A stretch of DNA of 64,000 nt, from positions 1 through 64,000 of the forward strand of contig CABUNR010000002.1 of the NCBI GenBank assembly GCA_902492995.1. The letters run 5' to 3'. Position 1 is the stretch's first letter. Each line of letters begins with the position of its first letter. The notes under the pieces were generated by a model, which did not search any database, was not told where the DNA came from, and saw only the letters and a program-made list of their open reading frames with translations. This DNA is from OMSK01 sp902492995 (GTDB lineage: Bacteria > Bacillota_I > Bacilli_A > RF39 > UBA660). Below are positions 46,577 to 55,195 of this stretch, one piece after another. The position numbers were made by a program, and so were the translations under genes.

Positions 46577-47295
46577 AAATAATAGTATTTTTATCATTTA
46601 TTTTATTATTAAGTGGTTGTGAGGCTGAATACAATATTGATATAAATAATAATAACTTAAAAGAAACAATAAATATAAAAGAATTAAACATAGAAAAATT
46701 TAATGAAAAAAATTCATTATTATATAATCTTACTCCACAAGATTATTTAGATACAAATTTAAAGTGGCCAACACCTGTATACAAAAATAGTGAATTAAAT
46801 CCATATGAACCAATTAAACTTAATAATATAAAATACTATACGAAAACAAATATAAGTAATTATAAAGTTTTAGGACTCAGTTTAAGCTATAATCATAATC
46901 AAAATTATTATATAAATTCTGATATTTTAAACAAATGTTATGATGTAAGTTATAGCAAAACAAATGATAAAATACATTTTGAGACAATAAGTGAGTTCAA
47001 ATGTTTTGATGAATATAAAGTTTTAGAAAATGTAACTGTTAATTTAAATACAAAATGTAATGTAGAAAATGAAAATTCAGATAATAAAACTATAAATAAA
47101 TATACTTGGTATATAACAAAAGACAATTATAAAAGTAAAAAAATAAATTTTGATGTAGAATGTATACAAAAAACTGAAAAAAAAGAAGTAAATGAAAAAG
47201 ATACACTAATTATGTTTATAATATTATATATTTTAGTAATATCTTTAATAATCTTAATAGTAAAAATATTACATTATAAAAACAATAAAATATAA
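46552..47295 (+). CDS. lipoprotein with C-terminal membrane helix
   Basis: 247 aa, overlapping the SpoIID-CHAP gene by 25 bp. Signal peptide with lipobox LSGC (Cys24), an extracytoplasmic domain of about 180 residues with four Cys, and a terminal membrane segment (about 220-240). Family not recognised. The overlap suggests coupled function with the wall-active protein. Confidence 0.68.
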   Translation: MLHISSKLKIIVFLSFILLLSGCEAEYNIDINNNNLKETINIKELNIEKFNEKNSLLYNLTPQDYLDTNLKWPTPVYKNSELNPYEPIKLNNIKYYTKTNISNYKVLGLSLSYNHNQNYYINSDILNKCYDVSYSKTNDKIHFETISEFKCFDEYKVLENVTVNLNTKCNVENENSDNKTINKYTWYITKDNYKSKKINFDVECIQKTEKKEVNEKDTLIMFIILYILVISLIILIVKILHYKNNKI

Positions 47296-47319
47296 AGCTT
47301 GAAAAAGCTTTTTTTTTTT
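47294..47319 (+). terminator. hairpin terminator
   Basis: AAAGCTT, GAAA, AAGCTTTTTTTT after the lipoprotein gene, ahead of the NAD operon promoter. Confidence 0.85.
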
Positions 47320-47345
47320 AAAATAAAAAAATTTTAAAAAAAGTA

Positions 47346-47424
47346 TTGACAAAATAAAATGTTTTTAATAAAATGTTAATAACAAGTGAAAAACTTGTCA
47401 AATATTTATCTTATGTTATTAACA
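47346..47424 (+). promoter_or_regulatory. NAD-operon promoter with two palindromic operators
   Basis: TTGACA (47346-47351), 17 bp, TAAAAT (47369-47374). TGTTAATAACA (47374-47384) covers the transcription start and TGTTATTAACA (47414-47424) lies in the leader; both are perfect 5-bp inverted repeats around one base. A hairpin ACAAGT/ACTTGT sits between. The NrtR-type regulator at 54305 is the natural candidate ligand. Confidence 0.65.
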
Positions 47425-47452
47425 AAATATTAAAAAGAAAGAAGGAAATAAA

Positions 47453-47809
47453 ATGATATTAGAAATGACAAAGGAACAAACAATTAAATTAATTAAAGGT
47501 TATTATAAAATAAATGAAAAAATGGATGTTGATGTAAAATTTGATACATTCACAAGTTACTATGGAGATTTTAATAGACAAAGTTTAATTAATACAAACA
47601 TTATTGTAGAAGCAAAAAAGGAAATATTAAATGAAGTATTTGAATTTAACTATAAATTAGATATGGAAGATACAAAAAAAATCTTAAAAACATTATTGCT
47701 AGAACAAATAGATTTTGATGAAATGGATATTAGATACAATATAAATAGATCAGAGCAATTTGAAGGTCTAACAGTAAATGTAAAATCAAAACAAAAAGTA
47801 AAAAATTAA
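47453..47809 (+). CDS. stand-alone N-domain paralogue of the nicotinamidase fusion
   Basis: 118 aa. It aligns along its length with residues 1-108 of the next protein (MTKEQTIKLIKGYYKINEKMDVDVKFDTFT / MTKDQIIKLIKTYYKKYQNMNVDVKFNTFT; LLLEQIDFDEMDIRYNIN / LLLEEMNLDEMDINYNVN). The domain is unknown to me. The leader is duplicated too, so this gene arose by partial tandem duplication. Confidence 0.75.
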   Translation: MILEMTKEQTIKLIKGYYKINEKMDVDVKFDTFTSYYGDFNRQSLINTNIIVEAKKEILNEVFEFNYKLDMEDTKKILKTLLLEQIDFDEMDIRYNINRSEQFEGLTVNVKSKQKVKN

Positions 47810-47823
47810 TTTATTATATTTTA

Positions 47824-47834
47824 TGTTATTAACA
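47824..47834 (+). promoter_or_regulatory. third TGTTATTAACA palindrome
   Basis: Same palindrome and surrounding leader as 47414-47424, placed 40 bp before the nicotinamidase start. It is part of the duplicated leader. Confidence 0.6.
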
Positions 47835-47863
47835 AAATATTAAAAAGAAAGAAGGAGATAAAA

Positions 47864-48787
47864 ATGACATTACAGATGACAAAAGATCAAATAATTAAAT
47901 TAATAAAAACGTATTATAAAAAATATCAAAACATGAATGTTGATGTAAAATTTAATACATTTACAAATTGTTCTTTAGATTTTAATAAAGAAAGATCTAT
48001 TAAAATAAATATTATCGTAGATGAAATAAAAGATACGTACAAATTTAGAAATGAATTAGATATAGAAGACATAAAAAATATTCTAAAAACATTATTACTA
48101 GAAGAAATGAATTTAGATGAAATGGATATTAACTATAATGTAAATGAGTTAGAACAATTTGAAGGACTAAGAATAAACATAAAATCAAAACAAAATATAA
48201 AAAATTTAAAATATTATGAAGGAATTCTTATCGTAGTAGATATGATAAATGGATTTGTAAAGGAAGGTGCATTACATGATAAAAAAATTATAGATGTAGT
48301 TCCAAGACAAATCGAGTTAATAAAAGAAGCTAAACAAAGAAATGATTTAGTTGTATTTATTAGAGATGTTCATACAGAAAAATCGGTAGAACACAAAAGA
48401 TTTAATGGAGCACTTCATTGCATTAAAGGAAGTGGTGAAGAAAATTTAATAGATGAATTAAAACCATATCAAAAAGACTCGATTTCGTTTGAAAAAAATT
48501 CAACTTCATTTATGTTTGCAAAAGGATTTATTCAAATGTTAGAACAATTAAAAAATTTAAAAAGAGTTGATGTAATTGGATGTTGTACAGACATTTGTAT
48601 TGCAAATGGAGTAATTCCAATGATGAATTATTTTGATGAAAATAATAGAGATATTATAGTAAATGTTCATGAGGATGCGATAGAAACATATGATGCACCA
48701 TTTCATGATAGAAATAAGTATAAAGAAGCAGCACTATTATTAATGAATCAACAAGGTGCAAAAATAAAATCAAAAAAAATAAGATAG
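47864..48787 (+). CDS. pncA: nicotinamidase (isochorismatase fold) with N-terminal extra domain
   Basis: 307 aa. Residues 1-108 repeat the preceding small protein; residues 118-307 are an isochorismatase hydrolase: ILIVVDMINGFVKEGAL (catalytic Asp), FIRDVHTEKSVEHKRF (metal site), and the catalytic Cys in VDVIGCCTDICIANGV. It should convert nicotinamide to nicotinate. The operon context with nicotinate phosphoribosyltransferase, NadD and NadE supports PncA over other isochorismatase-fold enzymes. Confidence 0.88.
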   Translation: MTLQMTKDQIIKLIKTYYKKYQNMNVDVKFNTFTNCSLDFNKERSIKINIIVDEIKDTYKFRNELDIEDIKNILKTLLLEEMNLDEMDINYNVNELEQFEGLRINIKSKQNIKNLKYYEGILIVVDMINGFVKEGALHDKKIIDVVPRQIELIKEAKQRNDLVVFIRDVHTEKSVEHKRFNGALHCIKGSGEENLIDELKPYQKDSISFEKNSTSFMFAKGFIQMLEQLKNLKRVDVIGCCTDICIANGVIPMMNYFDENNRDIIVNVHEDAIETYDAPFHDRNKYKEAALLLMNQQGAKIKSKKIR

Positions 48788-48797
48788 GAGAGATAAT

Positions 48798-50270
48798 ATG
48801 AAAATATATAATGGATATAAAAGATTAGCACGTAACTATACTTTAATGACGGATGAATATGAGTATACAATGGCTAATGGATATTTAATTAACAATAAAG
48901 AAAAGAATGAAGCTGTATTTGATATCTTTTTTAGAAAAATACCAAATGGTGGTGGATATGCAATAATGGCTGGTATTGATAAAGTAATAGAGTATATTAA
49001 GAAACTAAAATTTGAAGGAAAGGATTTAGATTATTTTAGAAGAAAAAACTATCCTAAAGAATTTATAGAATACTTAAGAAATTTTAAATTTACAGGAGAT
49101 ATATATGCAATTGTAGATGGAACACCAGTATTCCCAAATGAACCTATTCTAACAGTAAAAGCACCACTTATTGAAGCTCAAATAGTAGAAACAGCACTTT
49201 TATCAATTATTAATGGAGCAATGGAACATGCAACAGGTGCAAGAAGAATTGTAGAAGCAACACCTAAAAATGTTGGAATTATGGAATTTGGAGCAAGAAG
49301 AGCTGATGGATTAGAAGCAGCAATAGATGCGTCAATTTATGGAATTATGGCTGGATGTGTTGGAACAAGTAATGTAATTGCAGCAGATATGTTAAATATG
49401 AAAGCAATGGGAACACAAGCCCATAGTTGGATTGAATCATATCCAACAGAATATGATGCCTTCTTAAGCTATGCTAAAGTATACCCTGATAATTGTATTT
49501 TATTAGTTGATACTATTGATACATTAAAAAGTGGAATACCAAATGCAATAAAAGTATTTAATTATATGAAAGAAAGCAATATGAATATTGATAATATAGG
49601 AATACGTATAGATTCAGGAGATTTAGCTTATCTTTCAAAAGAAGCAAGAAAAATGTTAGATGAGGCAGGATTTAAAAATGCCAAAATATGTTTAAGCAAT
49701 GGCTTAACAGCAGAAACAATTGAATCATTAGTAAATCAAGGTGCAAAATTTGACAGTTTAGGAGTAGGAGATAACATTTCAAAACCAGAAGGAAGAATGG
49801 GGTGTGTTTATAAAGAAGTAGCACTAAAAGAAAACAATGAGTTTATTCCAAAAATTAAATTAAGTAATGATACTATTAAAATAGTAAATCCTGACTATAA
49901 AAAATTATATAGAGCTTATGATAAAAAAACAGGATATGCTATAGCAGATATTATGACAAGAAAAAATGAAAAAATAGAACCTAAAGATTTAATAATTGTA
50001 AGTACGACAGATTATTTAAAAAGAAGTACAATTAATAATTTTGAATTAGTAGAACTTCAAAAACCAATATTTAAAAATGGTAAATTAGTTTATAATGATC
50101 CAGATATAAAAGAAAAACAAAAATATTGTGATGAACAAATGAGTACAATTTATCCAGAGATTAAAAGAACTAAAATGCCACATGAGTATTATGTTGATGG
50201 AACAGAAGATTATATTAATTTTAAAAATAATATGATTATAGAAGCAAAGAAGAAAGTGAAAACAAAATAA
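48798..50270 (+). CDS. pncB: nicotinate phosphoribosyltransferase
   Basis: 490 aa, the Bacillus-type length. LMTDEYEYTMANGYLINNKEKNEAVFDIFFRKIPNGGGYAIMAG at the N-terminus, GIMEFGARRADGLEAA (phosphate-binding, catalytic region), GTQAHSWIESYPTEYDAF with the auto-phosphorylated His, and IRIDSGDLAYLSKEARKML. It makes nicotinate mononucleotide from nicotinate and PRPP with ATP. It overlaps the Nudix gene by one base. Confidence 0.95.
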   Translation: MKIYNGYKRLARNYTLMTDEYEYTMANGYLINNKEKNEAVFDIFFRKIPNGGGYAIMAGIDKVIEYIKKLKFEGKDLDYFRRKNYPKEFIEYLRNFKFTGDIYAIVDGTPVFPNEPILTVKAPLIEAQIVETALLSIINGAMEHATGARRIVEATPKNVGIMEFGARRADGLEAAIDASIYGIMAGCVGTSNVIAADMLNMKAMGTQAHSWIESYPTEYDAFLSYAKVYPDNCILLVDTIDTLKSGIPNAIKVFNYMKESNMNIDNIGIRIDSGDLAYLSKEARKMLDEAGFKNAKICLSNGLTAETIESLVNQGAKFDSLGVGDNISKPEGRMGCVYKEVALKENNEFIPKIKLSNDTIKIVNPDYKKLYRAYDKKTGYAIADIMTRKNEKIEPKDLIIVSTTDYLKRSTINNFELVELQKPIFKNGKLVYNDPDIKEKQKYCDEQMSTIYPEIKRTKMPHEYYVDGTEDYINFKNNMIIEAKKKVKTK

Positions 50271-50866
50271 TGTATAAAATAAAAGAAATAGAAAAATACT
50301 ATGATGAATTAAAAACAATTGATATGAAAAAAACTTCATCAATTAAAAGCAGTTTTTTATCAATAGAAAACTACAATTGTAAATTAAATAATGGTCATAT
50401 TATAAAAAGAGAAAAAATATTAAAAAATAATAAACCAGGTAGTGCAGCAATTATTTTACCAATAACAGAAGATGGTAAGATAATACTTGCAATAGAACCA
50501 AGAGTATTTACCAAAAAAACAGTAGATATAGGATTGCCAGCTGGATATATAGAAAACAAAGAATATCCATATATGGCAGCAATAAGAGAATTAGAAGAAG
50601 AAACAGGTTATACATCAGATCAACTAGAACTTTTAGGATCATATTATCAAGATCAAGGATGTTCAGAAGCTATTAATTATTATTATATAGCTTATAACTG
50701 TAAGAGAGTAAACCAACAAAATTTAGATGAAGGAGAATTTATAAAATATATATTAGTAACATTAGAAGAATTAGAAGAATTAGTAGAAAAAAATTATATA
50801 AAAGGATTAAATTCAGCATTTATAATAGAAAAAGGTAAAAAACAATTAAAAAAAATAAGGAGGTAA
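50270..50866 (+). CDS. Nudix hydrolase, ADP-ribose pyrophosphatase-like
   Basis: 198 aa. Complete Nudix box G-x5-E-x7-RELEEETG (GYIENKEYPYMAAIRELEEETGY, given in two parts here) at about 98-120, preceded by VDIGLPAG as in ADP-ribose pyrophosphatases. In an NAD operon it probably recycles ADP-ribose from NAD breakdown. Coupled to pncB and followed by nadE at 4 bp. Confidence 0.88.
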   Translation: MYKIKEIEKYYDELKTIDMKKTSSIKSSFLSIENYNCKLNNGHIIKREKILKNNKPGSAAIILPITEDGKIILAIEPRVFTKKTVDIGLPAGYIENKEYPYMAAIRELEEETGYTSDQLELLGSYYQDQGCSEAINYYYIAYNCKRVNQQNLDEGEFIKYILVTLEELEELVEKNYIKGLNSAFIIEKGKKQLKKIRR

Positions 50867-50870
50867 TAAT

Positions 50871-51629
50871 ATGTTTGATGCAAATAAACAAGCAAAGGAA
50901 ATAATAAAATATATAAGAAATTATTATAAAAAAAATAATTTAAAAGGAGCCGTAATAGGTATAAGTGGAGGAAAAGATTCAGCTGTTGTAGCAGGGCTTT
51001 TTACAAAAGCATTAAAAAGTGAAAATGTTGTAGGATTGTGGCTTCCATGTAATTCTAGTGAAGAGGATAAAAATAATGCTAAACAATTAGCTAATCACTT
51101 CAATTTTGAATTAAAAGAATTTGATTTAACAAATATATATAATAATTATGAAAAACAATTTAAAAAAATAAATAACTCAAGTGATGAAGAATTAATAGAT
51201 GCCAATATAAATATAAAACCAAGACTTAGAATGGCAACCTTATATTATCATGCAGCCTATTTAAGCAAAAAAAATAAAGGAGTTTACATTGTCCCTGGAA
51301 CTAGTAATAAATGTGAAATATATGTTGGCTATTTCACTAAAGGTGGAGATAATGTATGTGATATTCAAGTATTATCAGATCTTACAGTAGATCAAGTAAT
51401 AAAAGTAGGCGAAGTAATTAAAATACCTAAAAATATATTATATAAAGCACCAGATGATGGAATTAGTGGAAAAACAGATGAAGAAAAACTTGGAGTTAAA
51501 AATAAAGAAATAGCCGATGTTATAGAAAATGAAGGAAAAAATGTAACAAAAGAGGTAAAAGAAAAAATAGAAAAATTACATAAAAATAATATGCATAAAT
51601 TTAATATACCAACTTATAAAAGAAAGTAG
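50871..51629 (+). CDS. nadE: NAD synthetase, ammonia-dependent
   Basis: 252 aa, no glutaminase domain. ATP-pyrophosphatase P-loop ISGGKDSAVVAGL, then RLRMATLYYHAAYLSKKNKGVYIVPGTSNKCEIYVGYFTKGGD and the C-terminal KAPDDGISGKTDEEKLG loop. It amidates nicotinate adenine dinucleotide to NAD. Strong ribosome binding site GGAGGT. Confidence 0.95.
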   Translation: MFDANKQAKEIIKYIRNYYKKNNLKGAVIGISGGKDSAVVAGLFTKALKSENVVGLWLPCNSSEEDKNNAKQLANHFNFELKEFDLTNIYNNYEKQFKKINNSSDEELIDANINIKPRLRMATLYYHAAYLSKKNKGVYIVPGTSNKCEIYVGYFTKGGDNVCDIQVLSDLTVDQVIKVGEVIKIPKNILYKAPDDGISGKTDEEKLGVKNKEIADVIENEGKNVTKEVKEKIEKLHKNNMHKFNIPTYKRK

Positions 51630-51636
51630 GGATAAA

Positions 51637-52707
51637 ATGGAAGATTTAAAATTAATAGTACTTGATAATATAGAAGAATTTGGTAAAAAAACAGATGAAT
51701 ATTTAAAAAAAATAAATAAAACAAATAAATCATATATTATACCTATTACAAGAGATAGATTTAGTAATGGTGAAGGAAAAATAAAAATAAATGGAACAGT
51801 TAGAGATAAAGATATATATATATTAAGTGATGTTGGTAATTATAATGCAACATATAATATGCACGGATTAACACATCATATGGCACCAGATGAACATTTC
51901 CAAGATATAAAAAGAGTAATATCTGCCTTATCAGGTTATGCATCTAAAATAACACTTGTAATGCCACTTTTATATGAGTCAAGACAACATAAAAGAAAAG
52001 GAAGAGAATCATTAGATTGTGCTATTGCATTACAAGAATTAGAAAGACTTGGAGTAAATCATATTGTTACATTTGATGCACATGATCCAAATGTATCAAA
52101 TGCTATACCGAATCTTCCATTTGAAAACTTTTATGTAGCCCATGATATATTAAATAGATTAGTAGAAAAAGAAAATATAGATAATATTTTAGTTGTAAGC
52201 CCAGATATGGGAGCTATGGAAAGAGCAAGATATTATGCTGAAATATTAGATAGTGATGTTGGTGTATTTTATAAAAGAAGAGATTTAAGCAAAGTTGTAA
52301 ATGGAAAAAATCCAATTGTTGAACATGTATATTTAGGTGCAAATGTTAAAGAAAAAGATATAATCGTTGTAGATGACATGATAGCTAGTGGTACATCTAT
52401 GATAGAAGTATCAAAATATTTAAAAGAAAATGGTGCAAATAAAGTATATTTAGTATCGACATTTGCCCTATTAACAGAAGGTCCAGATAGATTTATAAAA
52501 GCATATAAAGAAGGATTATTTGATAAGTTATACTCAACAAATTTATCATATGTTTCAGAAACAATAAAAAAAGAACCATGGTATGAAGATACAGATTGTT
52601 CTAAAAGACTAGCTAATATAATAAATAAATTACATAATAAAGAATCTTTAAAAACAATATTTGATGATACAAAAGAAGTATTAAAAAAAATAGAAAGAAA
52701 AAAGTAA
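51637..52707 (+). CDS. prs: ribose-phosphate pyrophosphokinase
   Basis: 356 aa. FSNGEGKIKINGTVRDKDIYILSDV, YESRQHKRKGRESLDCAIALQELERLGVNHIVTFDAHDP and the PRPP loop DIIVVDDMIASGTSMIEV are Prs motifs. It makes PRPP, the co-substrate of PncB, so its place here supplies the operon. The sequence differs enough from classical PrsA that it could be a second, dedicated enzyme; no other copy is in the window. Confidence 0.9.
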   Translation: MEDLKLIVLDNIEEFGKKTDEYLKKINKTNKSYIIPITRDRFSNGEGKIKINGTVRDKDIYILSDVGNYNATYNMHGLTHHMAPDEHFQDIKRVISALSGYASKITLVMPLLYESRQHKRKGRESLDCAIALQELERLGVNHIVTFDAHDPNVSNAIPNLPFENFYVAHDILNRLVEKENIDNILVVSPDMGAMERARYYAEILDSDVGVFYKRRDLSKVVNGKNPIVEHVYLGANVKEKDIIVVDDMIASGTSMIEVSKYLKENGANKVYLVSTFALLTEGPDRFIKAYKEGLFDKLYSTNLSYVSETIKKEPWYEDTDCSKRLANIINKLHNKESLKTIFDDTKEVLKKIERKK

Positions 52708-52708
52708 T

Positions 52709-53296
52709 ATGAAAATAGGTATATTTGGAGGCTCATTTAATCCACCACATAAAATGCATAAAAATATAGCGCTTAATCTCATAAAGAATAAATATTTAGA
52801 TAAAGTTATATATGTTCCAACTGGCAATAAATATAATAAAAAAGATTTAATAGATGCTATGGATAGATATAATATGCTTAAAATAATGATAGAAGGATAT
52901 AAAAATTTAGAATTATCTAATTATGAAATTAAAAATACTTTAACATACACTTATCAAACATTAAATTATTTTAAAAGAATATACAAAAATGATGAAATAT
53001 ATTTTATATGTGGTTTAGATAATTTAAAAGAAATAACAACATGGAAAAATTATGAATATATTTTAAATAATTTTAAAATATTAGTTATTAAAAGAAATGA
53101 TATTGATATAAATAATATATTAAATAAAATTAATAGTAAAGATATAATAGTTACTAACATAAAATTAAATAATATATCATCAACTAATATTAGAAAAAAT
53201 CTACAAAATAAAAAAGCAAGAGAAATATATAATGATATAGAAAAGAATGTATTAAAATACATAGAAAAAAACAATTTATATGAAATAAAAAAGTGA
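52709..53296 (+). CDS. nadD: nicotinate-nucleotide adenylyltransferase
   Basis: 195 aa. N-terminal nucleotidyltransferase motif GIFGGSFNPPHKMHKNIA (HxGH appears as HKMH), YFICGLDNLKEITTWKNYE and the C-terminal NNISSTNIRKN (ISSTxxR). It converts NaMN and ATP to NaAD. Two bases after prs. A terminator follows at 53288-53313. Confidence 0.93.
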   Translation: MKIGIFGGSFNPPHKMHKNIALNLIKNKYLDKVIYVPTGNKYNKKDLIDAMDRYNMLKIMIEGYKNLELSNYEIKNTLTYTYQTLNYFKRIYKNDEIYFICGLDNLKEITTWKNYEYILNNFKILVIKRNDIDINNILNKINSKDIIVTNIKLNNISSTNIRKNLQNKKAREIYNDIEKNVLKYIEKNNLYEIKK

Positions 53297-53313
53297 TAAA
53301 TAATCACTTTTTT
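53288..53313. terminator. bidirectional terminator
   Basis: AAAAAGTGAT/ATCACTTTTTT hairpin at the end of nadD, also serving the minus-strand pseudogene. Confidence 0.85.
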
Positions 53314-53320
53314 ACAGTTT

Positions 53321-53633
53321 TTAAGCATCTTTATAATGATCATAATATCTATAAAAACTATGAACAGAATCATCTTTTTCTTTACTACCATCATAAAAAA
53401 CATATGAACTAATTAAATTACCACCATTATTTGTAATATAATCTTTAATTTTATTTCTTGTTCCTCCTAAATAATAACTATCATTAATAAAAATTAAATT
53501 TTTATTATTTATATCATAAAGTTCGTTAAATGGTTCTATTTCTTAATCTTTCATCAATAGCATCAAAAAATTTTTCTCCACCTTCATGTTGAATTAGACA
53601 TTCATTTATTAAACTCTCCATCTTTGTAACCAT
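53321..53633 (-). pseudogene. frameshifted phosphoribosyltransferase-like gene
   Basis: On the minus strand an ATG at 53633 opens a frame (VTKMESLINECLIQHEG ... DERLRNRTI stop), and the following sequence continues in another frame: EPFNELYDINNKNLIF, INDSYYLGGTRNKIKDYI, then SYVFYDGSKEKDDSVHS to a TAA at 53321. INDSYYLGGTRNKI resembles the PRPP-binding loop of phosphoribosyltransferases. The break lies at about 53535-53545 and could be one small indel or a sequencing error. Confidence 0.55.
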
Positions 53634-53727
53634 AAAATCCCCCTTTAATCAGTAGTGAGTCTTCTATAATAAATGTTTGATTTTGTCAAATTTTATGTTA
53701 TAATCAATTTGTGAAAAAGAGGTAATT

Positions 53728-54228
53728 ATGAGAATAGGATTAGATATAGATAATGTAATATTAAATACAGATAGTTTAATATTAGAAGAAATGATAAAAG
53801 AAGATAAACGTAAAAGAAACAAAGGTATAATTAATGAAAATGCTCCGTATATATTTTCAGGTATGTTTGATTGGCCTAAAGAAGAAATAGAAGAATTTTT
53901 AATTAATAATATGGAAAAAATCGCAACAAAATTAAAAAAAGTAGACATGTCAAAAGAATACATAGATAAATTATTAGAAGAAGGAAACCAGGTATATTTG
54001 ATATCTAATAGAGCTTATTCATACTATAAAAATCCATTAAAAACAACAAAAGAAAATTTAAAGAAAAATAAAATAAATTATACAGAATTAATATTAACCA
54101 ATACAAATGATAAAAGTAAGGAATGTAAAGATTTAAAGATAGATATAATGTTTGACGATAGAGCAAGTAATTGTATGAAGTTAAAAAAAACAAAATATCA
54201 ATTGCTACTTAGTAAAAACAAAATATGA
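53728..54228 (+). CDS. HAD-superfamily 5'-nucleotidase-like protein (NT5C type)
   Basis: 166 aa. Motif I GLDIDNVILNTD, motif II VYLISNRAYS, motif III Lys, and motif IV DIMFDDRASNC fit deoxynucleotidase-type HAD phosphatases. Its tail is odd: the frame stops at 54228, but a +1 shift would continue KTKYETRTFDDLEISIILKKYI to 54283, which looks like a normal C-terminal strand and helix. The gene may be slightly frameshifted. Confidence 0.75.
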   Translation: MRIGLDIDNVILNTDSLILEEMIKEDKRKRNKGIINENAPYIFSGMFDWPKEEIEEFLINNMEKIATKLKKVDMSKEYIDKLLEEGNQVYLISNRAYSYYKNPLKTTKENLKKNKINYTELILTNTNDKSKECKDLKIDIMFDDRASNCMKLKKTKYQLLLSKNKI

Positions 54229-54304
54229 AACAAGAACATTTGACGATTTAGAAATATCAATAATTTTGAAGAAATATATTTAAAAATAAAAGAGGTGGAA
54301 AATA

Positions 54305-55126
54305 ATGGAATATAAATCAGAAGAAGAATTTTTACGTGATTATGACCCTAATCAATTTGATAGATTATCACTTACAACAGATATTTTAATATTCAGTGTA
54401 TCTGATGAAATAGAAAAAAATTATAGAAAATTAAGTAAAAAATATTTTAGTATTTTACTTGTTAAAAGAGATACATATCCCTTTAAAGATAAATGGTGCT
54501 TACCGGGTGGATTTATAAAAATAGATGAAGATATAGAAGATGCTGCAACAAGAATATTAGAAGAAGAAGCAAATATTAAAGACATATATCTAGAACAGCT
54601 CTATACATATGGTAGTCCAAATAGAGATCCAAGAATGAGAGTTGTATCAACATCATATATGGCCTTAATTGATAAAAATAGATTGCAAAATCATATTTCT
54701 AAAAATGCTTCATGGTTTAATGTATTTGCATTAGAAGATAAAGAAATAATAAATATAACACTAGATAATGGAAACGAAACAATTAAATTAAAAGTAAAAA
54801 AAATAAAAGAAGAAAAAACAATAGATAGATATAAATATGAAATATTAGAAAATGATAAATTAGCATTTGATCATGCCTTAGTAATAACAACCGGTATTTC
54901 AAGATTAAAAAACAAGATAGAATATACGGACATTGTATTTAATATGATGCCAGAATATTTTACATTAGGTGAATTACAACAGGTATATGAAGCTATATTA
55001 GGCAAAAAATTATTAGATCCAGCATTTAGAAGAATAATAGCAAAAAAAACGGAAAAAACTGATAAAATGAAAACAGGCGGAGGGCATCGACCATCAGTAT
55101 TGTTTAAATATAAAAATAATAATTAA
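54305..55126 (+). CDS. nrtR: NrtR-type Nudix-wHTH transcriptional regulator
   Basis: 273 aa. N-terminal Nudix domain (about 20-160) and C-terminal winged helix (about 205-273: EYFTLGELQQVYEAILGKKLLDPAFRRIIAKK ... GHRPSVLFKYK), the NrtR architecture. The Nudix box keeps G-x5-E but the RE pair is RI and the last G is N, so catalysis is probably lost, as in many NrtR proteins that only sense ADP-ribose. It follows the NAD operon by about 1 kb and is the best candidate for its repressor. Confidence 0.85.
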   Translation: MEYKSEEEFLRDYDPNQFDRLSLTTDILIFSVSDEIEKNYRKLSKKYFSILLVKRDTYPFKDKWCLPGGFIKIDEDIEDAATRILEEEANIKDIYLEQLYTYGSPNRDPRMRVVSTSYMALIDKNRLQNHISKNASWFNVFALEDKEIINITLDNGNETIKLKVKKIKEEKTIDRYKYEILENDKLAFDHALVITTGISRLKNKIEYTDIVFNMMPEYFTLGELQQVYEAILGKKLLDPAFRRIIAKKTEKTDKMKTGGGHRPSVLFKYKNNN

Positions 55127-55129
55127 TGT

Positions 55130-55151
55130 AAAGCTTGAAAAAGCTTTTTTT
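55130..55151 (+). terminator. hairpin terminator
   Basis: AAAGCTT/AAGCTTTTTTT four bases after the nrtR stop. Confidence 0.82.
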
Positions 55152-55195
55152 GTTATAAAACAAAATATTTTACATAGTATTATATAGGTGATAAT

